The notes beneath the pieces were generated by a model that saw only the letters and a list, made by a program, of their open reading frames with translations, was not told the origin of the DNA and did no database searches. 64,000 nucleotides of DNA. It comes from Streptomyces sp. NBC_01460. Lineage in GTDB: Bacteria > Actinomycetota > Actinomycetes > Streptomycetales > Streptomycetaceae. A program made the translations under genes and the position numbers. Where the stretch lies: the NCBI RefSeq assembly GCF_036227405.1, contig NZ_CP109473.1, positions 3,472,001 through 3,536,000 on the forward strand, given 5' to 3'. This document shows, one piece after another, positions 58,579 through 64,000 of the stretch. Each line of letters starts with the position of its first letter. Within the stretch, counting starts at the first letter, position 1.

Positions 58579-61308
58579 TCAGCCCGTGTTGCGGAGGCCG
58601 GCGGCCACACCGTTGACGGTGAGCAGCAGGGCTCGTGCGAGCAGCGGGTCGGGCTCCTCGCCGCGTTCGGCCGCCTGTCGCTGGCGGGCGAGCAGGGAGA
58701 CCTGGAGGTAGCTGATCGGGTCCAGGTAGGCGTCGCGGATGGCGAAGGTCTGCTGGAGCACCGGGCTGGTGCCGAGGAGTTCCTTGCCGCCGGTGACCTT
58801 GAGGACTTCCTGGACGGTGAGCTCGTGTTCGGCGCGGATGTCGTCGAAGACGTGCTTGAGCTCGTCGGGGACGAGTGTGTCGACGTAGTGCTGGGCGATG
58901 CGCAGGTCGGTCTTGGCCAGGGTCATCTCGACGTTGGAGATGAAGTTCTGGAAGAAGTGCCACTGCTCGTGCATCTCTTCGAGGACGGTGTCGAGGCCGG
59001 CTTCGCGCAGTGCCTTGAGGCCGGAGCCGACGCCGAACCAGCCGGGGACGATCTGCCGCGACTGGGTCCAGCCGAAGACCCACGGGATGGCGCGGAGTCC
59101 GTCGAGCGAGACGCCCGAGCCGGGTCGGCGGGAGGGCCGCGAGCCGAGGTGCAGGTCGGCGAGCTGGTCCACCGGGGTGGAGGCGAGGAAGTACGTCGGC
59201 AGGTCGGGGTCCTCGACCAGCTTGCGGTAGGCGGCGTGGGCGGCGTCCGAGACGGTGTCCATGGCCGCGTCCCAGCGGGCCAGGGCCTCGTCGGACTGGC
59301 GGGGTGCGGTGTGGAGTGCGGAGGCCTGGAGGGTGGCCGCGACGGTGAGTTCGAGGTTCTCGCGGGCGAGGGCGGGGATGAGGTACTTGTCGGAGATGAC
59401 CTCGCCCTGTTCGGTCACCTTGATCTCGCCCTCGAGGGTGCCCCAGGGCTGCGCGAGGATCGCGTCGTGCGAGGGGCCGCCGCCGCGGCCGACGGTGCCG
59501 CCGCGGCCGTGGAAGAGGCGCAGGCGTACGCCGTAGCGGTGGGCGACGTCGCGGAGCCGGCGCTGGGCGCGGTGGATCTCCCACTGGGAGGTGGTGATGC
59601 CGCCGAACTTGGAGGAGTCGGAGTAGCCGAGCATGACCTCCTGGACGTCGCCGCGGAGTGAGACGAGGCGGCGGTAGGAGGGGTCGGCGAGCATCTCGTC
59701 GAGGATGACGTCGGCGGCCTTGAGCTCGTCGGTGGTCTCCAGGAGCGGGACGATGCCGATCTTGGCCCAGCCGCCGTGGAGGTCGATGAGGCCGGCCTCG
59801 CGGGCGAGGACCGCGGCGGCGAAGACGTCGTCGGCGCCCTGGCACATCGAGATGATGTAGGACTCGATGACCTCGGGGCCGAAGCGCTCGAAGGCCTGCT
59901 TGATGGTGTGGAAGACGCCGAGTGTCTTCTCGCCGGCGGCGTCGAGCGGAGCCGGGGTGGGGGCGAGGGGGCGGCGGGAGCGGAGTTCCTTGGCGAGGAG
60001 CTTCTGCCGGTAGTCGCGCGGCATGTCGGAGTAGCGCCAGGACTCCTCGCCGAGGCGGTCGAAGAGCTGGCCGAGCGCGTGGTGGTGGGCGTCGGCGTGT
60101 TCGCGGACGTCCATGGTGGCGAGCTGGAGGCCGAACGCGGTGAGCGTGCGGATGGTGCGGTTCATGCGGCCGTCGGCGAAGAGTCCGCCGCGGTGTTCGC
60201 GCAGGGAGGTCTGGATGAGGGCCAGGTCGGCGATGAGTTCGGCGGTGCCGAGGTAGTCGCAGCCGGGGCGGTGGGGGGTGCCGGAGGCGAGGCGCTCGCG
60301 GGTGTTGACGAGCTTCTGGCGGATGCAGGTGGCCTTGAGCCGGTAGGGCTCCTCGGCGTTCAGCCGCTTGTAGCGGGGGCTGATCTCGGGGAGCAGCTCC
60401 AGGTCGGTCTGGAGTGAGGTGAGGAGCTCGTCGGTGGCTCCGGTGTAGCGGATGGAGTTGGAGAGCAGTCCGCGCAGCTGGTCGACGAGTTCGAGGGCGT
60501 CGGTGATGCCGTGCTCGTGCTGGAGGATGAGCACGTCCCAGGTGACGGTGGGCGTGACGTTGGGGTTGCCGTCGCGGTCGCCTCCGATCCAGGTGCCGAA
60601 GGTGAGGGGGCGGGTGTCGGCGGGCAGTTCGACGCCGACGCGTTCCAGTTCCGCTGCCAGGTCCTCCAGGACGTCGCCCACCGCGTTGGCGTGGAGTTCG
60701 TCGAGGTAGTAGATGGCGTTGCGGGCCTCGTCGGCGGGCTCCGGGCGGACGACGCGGAGTTCGTCGGTCTGCCAGATGAGGTCGATGTTCTCGGCCAGGC
60801 GGATGTCCTGGCGTCGGCGGTCGGCCTCGATGACCGGGGTTTCGAGGAGCTCGGCGATGCGGCGGAGCTTGTTGAGTACGGAGCGCCGTGCGGCCTCGGT
60901 GGGGTGTGCGGTGAAGACGGGCCTGACGTTGAGGTTCTTGACCGTCTCGCGCAGGTGTTCGGGATCTGCGTCCTTGAGGCGGTCGGCGGTGCGGGCGAGG
61001 AGCCCGCCCTCGGCGGACCGGCGGTCGCGCATCTCGTGGGCGCGGTGGACCTGCTCGGTGACGTTGGCGAGGTGGAAGTAGGTGGAGAAGGCGCGCACGA
61101 GCTGCGCGGCGGTCTCCAGGTCCGTGTCGCCGAGGAGCTCGGCTGCTGCCTCGCCGTCCTCGCGGGTCAGGGCGCGGACGCGCTCGACGAGGTCGAGGAG
61201 GTCCTGGCCCTCCTGGCGTACGAGGGTCTCGCCCAGCAGGTCGCCGAGGCGGCGGATGTCGGCCCGCAGTTCGGTGGTGGCGGCAGGGGTCTGGTCGGCA
61301 CTGCTCAC
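58579..61308 (-). CDS. ppc: Phosphoenolpyruvate carboxylase
   Basis: This 909-residue anaplerotic enzyme makes oxaloacetate from PEP and bicarbonate. It contains the catalytic [13 protein letters not shown] (His), [30 protein letters not shown] and the C-terminal RNTG tail, in which Arg replaces the Gln of the classic QNTG. The GTG at 61308 follows AAGGAG and begins [12 protein letters not shown]; upstream frame is not conserved. It is transcribed toward pth and divergent from the desaturase gene. The only unusual point is the modified last four residues, which also occur in other actinobacteria. Confidence 0.97.
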   Translation of the reverse strand: MSSADQTPAATTELRADIRRLGDLLGETLVRQEGQDLLDLVERVRALTREDGEAAAELLGDTDLETAAQLVRAFSTYFHLANVTEQVHRAHEMRDRRSAEGGLLARTADRLKDADPEHLRETVKNLNVRPVFTAHPTEAARRSVLNKLRRIAELLETPVIEADRRRQDIRLAENIDLIWQTDELRVVRPEPADEARNAIYYLDELHANAVGDVLEDLAAELERVGVELPADTRPLTFGTWIGGDRDGNPNVTPTVTWDVLILQHEHGITDALELVDQLRGLLSNSIRYTGATDELLTSLQTDLELLPEISPRYKRLNAEEPYRLKATCIRQKLVNTRERLASGTPHRPGCDYLGTAELIADLALIQTSLREHRGGLFADGRMNRTIRTLTAFGLQLATMDVREHADAHHHALGQLFDRLGEESWRYSDMPRDYRQKLLAKELRSRRPLAPTPAPLDAAGEKTLGVFHTIKQAFERFGPEVIESYIISMCQGADDVFAAAVLAREAGLIDLHGGWAKIGIVPLLETTDELKAADVILDEMLADPSYRRLVSLRGDVQEVMLGYSDSSKFGGITTSQWEIHRAQRRLRDVAHRYGVRLRLFHGRGGTVGRGGGPSHDAILAQPWGTLEGEIKVTEQGEVISDKYLIPALARENLELTVAATLQASALHTAPRQSDEALARWDAAMDTVSDAAHAAYRKLVEDPDLPTYFLASTPVDQLADLHLGSRPSRRPGSGVSLDGLRAIPWVFGWTQSRQIVPGWFGVGSGLKALREAGLDTVLEEMHEQWHFFQNFISNVEMTLAKTDLRIAQHYVDTLVPDELKHVFDDIRAEHELTVQEVLKVTGGKELLGTSPVLQQTFAIRDAYLDPISYLQVSLLARQRQAAERGEEPDPLLARALLLTVNGVAAGLRNTG

Positions 61309-61562
61309 AGTGTGCGGCTCCTTGCAGTGGTTGAGCACGTCTGTCAGGGGGGCCGGGGCGCTCGCGGTGCTGACGGGGCACCCCGGATATGCAGAGTGCG
61401 GACCGCGCTGTCCGACGCACCCAGGATAGGTGTCCTGGCGACGGGCGTGCTCGTTGCCCTGCGGGGTGGGCCCGATCCGGGGTAGACGAAGGCTGGAGGG
61501 CCGGTCGCACACGGGTTGCCCCGTCGGTGTTCACGTGTCGCGGGCCTCTTCGCTGCCATACT
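61309..61562. other. Upstream region of ppc and desaturase genes
   Basis: Part of a 327-bp divergent gap (61309-61635). No gene and no confident ppc promoter is seen. The desaturase -10 box is probably CATACT at 61557-61562. Confidence 0.45.
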
Positions 61563-61589
61563 TACGTTGCCGTAGGTTACGGAGGCGTA
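61563..61589. promoter_or_regulatory. Palindromic operator of the desaturase operon
   Basis: TACGTTGCCGTA-GGT-TACGGAGGCGTA is a 27-bp inverted repeat in which 10 of 12 arm positions match. It directly follows a possible -10 box and lies 46 nt before the desaturase start. It is the natural site for the TetR regulator encoded in the same operon. Confidence 0.7.
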
Positions 61590-61635
61590 GCCCGCTCATA
61601 CCGTCATATTTCCTCACCTCACGGGGGACTCCCCA

Positions 61636-62622
61636 ATGCCCACCAGCCCCGATGTGATCGACGACGGCCTGCCGACGGCGGCAGGCGACTCCCCAGCCGG
61701 ATCCGCCACGCTCGGCGGAGACAAGAAGCGTTCGATCGAACAGATCGCACTGCTGCTGTTCATCGTGGTGCCGTTCGCCGCCCTGGTCGCGGCGGTGCCG
61801 CTGGCCTGGGGCCGTGGTGTCAGCTGGCTCGATCTGGGTCTGCTGGTCTTCATGTACTACTGGGGCTGCCACGGCGTGACGATCGGTTTCCACCGCTACT
61901 TCACGCACGGCTCGTTCAAGGCGAAGCGTCCGCTCCGTATCGCTCTGGCGGTCGCCGGCTCGATGGCGGTGGAGGGTCCCCTCGTGCGGTGGGTCGCCGA
62001 CCACCGCAAGCACCACCGGTTCTCGGACGCCGAGGGCGACCCGCATTCGCCGTGGCGGTTCGGTGAGAACCTGCCGTCGCTGATGAAGGGCCTGTGGTGG
62101 GCCCACATCGGCTGGATGTTCAACGAGGAGCAGACCCCGCAGCAGAAGTACGCCCCGGACCTGGTCAGGGACCCGGCGATCCGTGCGATCTCGCGTCACT
62201 TCCTCAGTTTCACGATCCTGTCGCTGGCGATTCCGCCGCTGGTCGGCGGTCTGGTGACGTGGTCGTGGTGGGGTGCGTTCACCGGTTTCTTCTGGGGTTC
62301 GCTGGTCCGGGTCGCGCTCCTGCACCACGTGACGTGGTCGATCAACTCGATCTGCCACGCGGTCGGCAAGCGGCCCTTCAAGTCGCGTGACCGCTCCGGG
62401 AACGTGTGGTGGCTGGCGGTCCTCTCGTGCGGCGAGTCGTGGCACAACCTGCACCACGCGGACCCGACGAGCGCGCGGCACGGGGTGATGAAGGGGCAGA
62501 TCGATTCGAGTGCCCGGCTGATCCGCTGGTTCGAGAAGCTGGGCTGGGCGCACGACGTGCGGTGGCCCGACGCGTCGCGTATCGCCTCCCGGCGCAAGCC
62601 CGCGGCCGCCGACCCGGCATGA
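61636..62622 (+). CDS. Acyl-CoA/fatty-acid desaturase (membrane, three-His-box)
   Basis: This 328-residue di-iron membrane enzyme introduces double bonds into acyl chains. The three histidine boxes are clear: HRYFTH near residue 87, HRKHH near 123 and HNLHH near 272. Four membrane helices flank them (IALLLFIVVPFAALVAAVPLAW; LGLLVFMYYWGCHG and later ones). Residues 1-35 are a soluble Asp/Ala-rich lead. The ATG at 61636 follows a GGGGG-type site. Its stop overlaps the TetR start (ATGA). It should work with an electron donor encoded elsewhere to adjust membrane fluidity. Confidence 0.93.
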   Translation: MPTSPDVIDDGLPTAAGDSPAGSATLGGDKKRSIEQIALLLFIVVPFAALVAAVPLAWGRGVSWLDLGLLVFMYYWGCHGVTIGFHRYFTHGSFKAKRPLRIALAVAGSMAVEGPLVRWVADHRKHHRFSDAEGDPHSPWRFGENLPSLMKGLWWAHIGWMFNEEQTPQQKYAPDLVRDPAIRAISRHFLSFTILSLAIPPLVGGLVTWSWWGAFTGFFWGSLVRVALLHHVTWSINSICHAVGKRPFKSRDRSGNVWWLAVLSCGESWHNLHHADPTSARHGVMKGQIDSSARLIRWFEKLGWAHDVRWPDASRIASRRKPAAADPA

Positions 62623-63305
62623 TTGACGACGTGGCGACCGACGGAAGCACCAGCGGCGAGAAGAGCATGCCTGCCCCCACGCGAAGGGCCCGGCGGGTCC
62701 GCATGACGGGCAAGGAGCGCCGCGAGCAGCTCCTGGACATCGGCCGCACCCTGTTCGCCGACAAGGGCTTCGAGGGCACCTCGGTGGAGGAGATCGCGGC
62801 GCGTGCCGGGGTCTCCAAGCCGGTGGTCTACGAGCACTTCGGCGGCAAGGAGGGGCTGTACGCCGTCGTCGTGGACCGCGAGATGCGCCAGCTGCTGGAT
62901 CTGGTGACGGGGGCGCTCACCGCGGGGCACCCCCGTGAGCTGCTGGAACAGGCGGCGTTCGCGCTGCTCGACTACATCGAGACGTACACGGACGGGTTCC
63001 GGATCCTGGTCCGTGATTCGCCGGTCGCGCAGTCCACGGGCACGTTCGCCTCGCTGATCAGTGACATCGCCACGCAGGTCGAGGACATCCTGGGCCTGGA
63101 GTTCAAGGCGAGGGGCTTCGACCCGAAGCTGGCCCCGCTGTACGCCCAGGCGCTGGTCGGGATGGTGGCGCTGACGGGGCAGTGGTGGCTGGACGTACGG
63201 AAGCCGAAGAAGGCGGAGGTCGCCGCCCATCTGGTGAATCTGGCGTGGCACGGGCTGGAGAACCTGGAGTCGAAGCCTCGGCTGATAGGCCACCGGAAGA
63301 GCTGA
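62619..63305 (+). CDS. TetR-family regulator of the desaturase operon
   Basis: This 228-residue regulator has a charged N-terminal arm (about 1-28). The TetR helix-turn-helix follows (KERREQLLDIGRTLFADKGFEGTSVEEIAARAGVSKPVVYEHFGGKEGLY, about 30-80), then a C-terminal ligand domain (about 95-210). The start ATG overlaps the desaturase stop, so both are made from one message, and the 27-bp palindrome in the operon promoter is the expected binding site. This suggests feedback, with an acyl-CoA or fatty acid as ligand by analogy with desaturase regulators such as DesT; that is inference. The C-terminus (ENLESKPRLIGHRKS) is basic. Confidence 0.93.
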   Translation: MIDDVATDGSTSGEKSMPAPTRRARRVRMTGKERREQLLDIGRTLFADKGFEGTSVEEIAARAGVSKPVVYEHFGGKEGLYAVVVDREMRQLLDLVTGALTAGHPRELLEQAAFALLDYIETYTDGFRILVRDSPVAQSTGTFASLISDIATQVEDILGLEFKARGFDPKLAPLYAQALVGMVALTGQWWLDVRKPKKAEVAAHLVNLAWHGLENLESKPRLIGHRKS

Positions 63306-63408
63306 GCCCGGCCGCCGTGGGCGGGTGATCACTCGTTGTGATGACGGAGCCGCGAACCGGACCCTACTGTGGTGGTGCAGGACCAGAATCCCGTCCATGG
63401 GAGGAACC

Positions 63409-64000
63409 ATGACCGCCGAGCCGATCACCGGGCACAGCAGCCGCTGGCCGGTGCCGCCCCAGGACGGATACACGGTGGACGATCTGTTCACCTTGCCTGA
63501 TCTCCCGCCGCACACGGAGTTGCTCGACGGGAGCCTGGTTTTTGCGAGTCCGCAGCGACGTTTCCATTCCAAGACCATTGACTTGCTGATGAATGGCCTG
63601 CGCAGCAGCGTCCCGGTGGATCTGAAGGTCGAGCGCGAGATGACCGTGGTGCTGGACCGGCGAAACGGCCCGGAACCCGACGTGTCCGTTGTGCGCGCCG
63701 CGGCCGTCGTCGATCTGGAGCAGACCCGTTTTCAGGCCGCCGACGTCCGTCTCGCCGTCGAGGTGGTCTCCCCGGACTCCGAGGCCCGCGACCGCGAAAC
63801 CAAGCCGCACAAGTACGCGGCCGCCGGGATCGAGCACTTCTGGCTGGTCGAGATGACCGGCACGGACCAGCACCCGGTGGTGCGGGTCTACGAACTGGAT
63901 CCGGTGACGAAGGCGTACGCGCTGACCGGAATCCATCACGATCGACTCAAGACGGGTGTGCCCTTCCCCGTCGACATCGACATCTCGGCGGAGGCGCTCG
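63409..64000 (+). CDS. Uma2-family protein (DUF820, PD-(D/E)XK), truncated by window edge
   Basis: The first 197 residues of a putative restriction-nuclease-fold protein are present. The Uma2 pattern is clear: TELLDGSLVFASP early on, then EPDVSVV, AVEVVSPDSEARDRETKPHKYAAAG and FWLVE, which supply the Asp, the Glu and the Lys of the nuclease core. Such proteins are very abundant in actinobacteria and cyanobacteria, and their targets are unknown. The ATG at 63409 follows GGGAGGA at the right distance. The end lies outside the window. It stands alone behind the desaturase-TetR operon. Confidence 0.88.
   Translation, partial: MTAEPITGHSSRWPVPPQDGYTVDDLFTLPDLPPHTELLDGSLVFASPQRRFHSKTIDLLMNGLRSSVPVDLKVEREMTVVLDRRNGPEPDVSVVRAAAVVDLEQTRFQAADVRLAVEVVSPDSEARDRETKPHKYAAAGIEHFWLVEMTGTDQHPVVRVYELDPVTKAYALTGIHHDRLKTGVPFPVDIDISAEAL

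Overview
The window is very G+C-rich, almost every gene shows strong G/C preference at the third codon position, and the gene content and order are those of a Streptomyces chromosome. Enolase next to DivIC, Rpf/LysM proteins behind a c-di-AMP riboswitch, mfd, and glmU-prs-rplY-pth-ppc-desaturase-TetR match, as far as I remember it, the S. coelicolor SCO3089-SCO3129 stretch. I could not check this against a database. No rRNA, CRISPR array, insertion sequence or prophage is visible, and one tRNA (Gln) is present.

Layout. 0-6 kb: an oligopeptide/oligosaccharide-type ABC importer operon (ATPase cut by the left edge, two permeases, lipoprotein binding protein) divergent from a LacI regulator, with operator-like palindromes between them. 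6-9.4 kb: an ABC ATPase and an FtsX-like permease; a paralogous pair lies inverted at 35.3-38.7 kb. 9.5-18.8 kb: core genes on the minus strand: cyclopropane synthase-like methyltransferase, NADH dehydrogenase (possible Rex site upstream), Ppx/GppA, DUF501, DivIC, enolase and two Rpf-LysM proteins. 18.9-20.6 kb: a P450 relic inverted beside an intact P450. 20.6-30.9 kb: MazG, a SurA-like lipoprotein, a Ser/Thr kinase with a TPR-like tail, a membrane protein, an HTH-N6-methylase, small membrane and secreted proteins, and a TetR-controlled SCO6745-family gene. 30.9-35.3 kb: mfd and a YefM/PIN toxin-antitoxin pair whose toxin seems to start with CTG. 39-40.7 kb: an MFS exporter.

Accessory stretch, 40.8-52.8 kb: a DUF485/acetate-type symporter pair, then a tightly overlapped RsbQ / RsbP-like phosphatase / STAS operon resembling the Bacillus energy-stress switch. 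A coiled-coil DivIVA-like protein follows, and then a dense polymorphic-toxin-like locus. That locus has one 830-residue protein joining an N-terminal domain, a collagen-like linker, a deaminase-like domain and a SUKH-4-like domain; a WHH-nuclease/SUKH fusion translationally coupled to it; and, divergently, a YwqJ-type deaminase followed by a SUKH-3 protein. An orphan histidine kinase and an HTH/LAGLIDADG-like protein end the stretch.

53.8-64 kb: tRNA-Gln, then glmU, prs, rplY, pth, a small membrane protein, ppc, a fatty-acid desaturase with its TetR regulator and a clear palindrome in the promoter, and an Uma2-family protein cut by the right edge. By eye, the plus strand is strongly C-rich from about 41 to 54.5 kb and G-rich afterwards, whatever the gene orientation.

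The best candidates for undescribed biology are the three toxin-immunity pairings at 46.6-51.4 kb, two of them fused within single polypeptides that have no visible secretion signal, and the RsbQ-RsbP-STAS operon.
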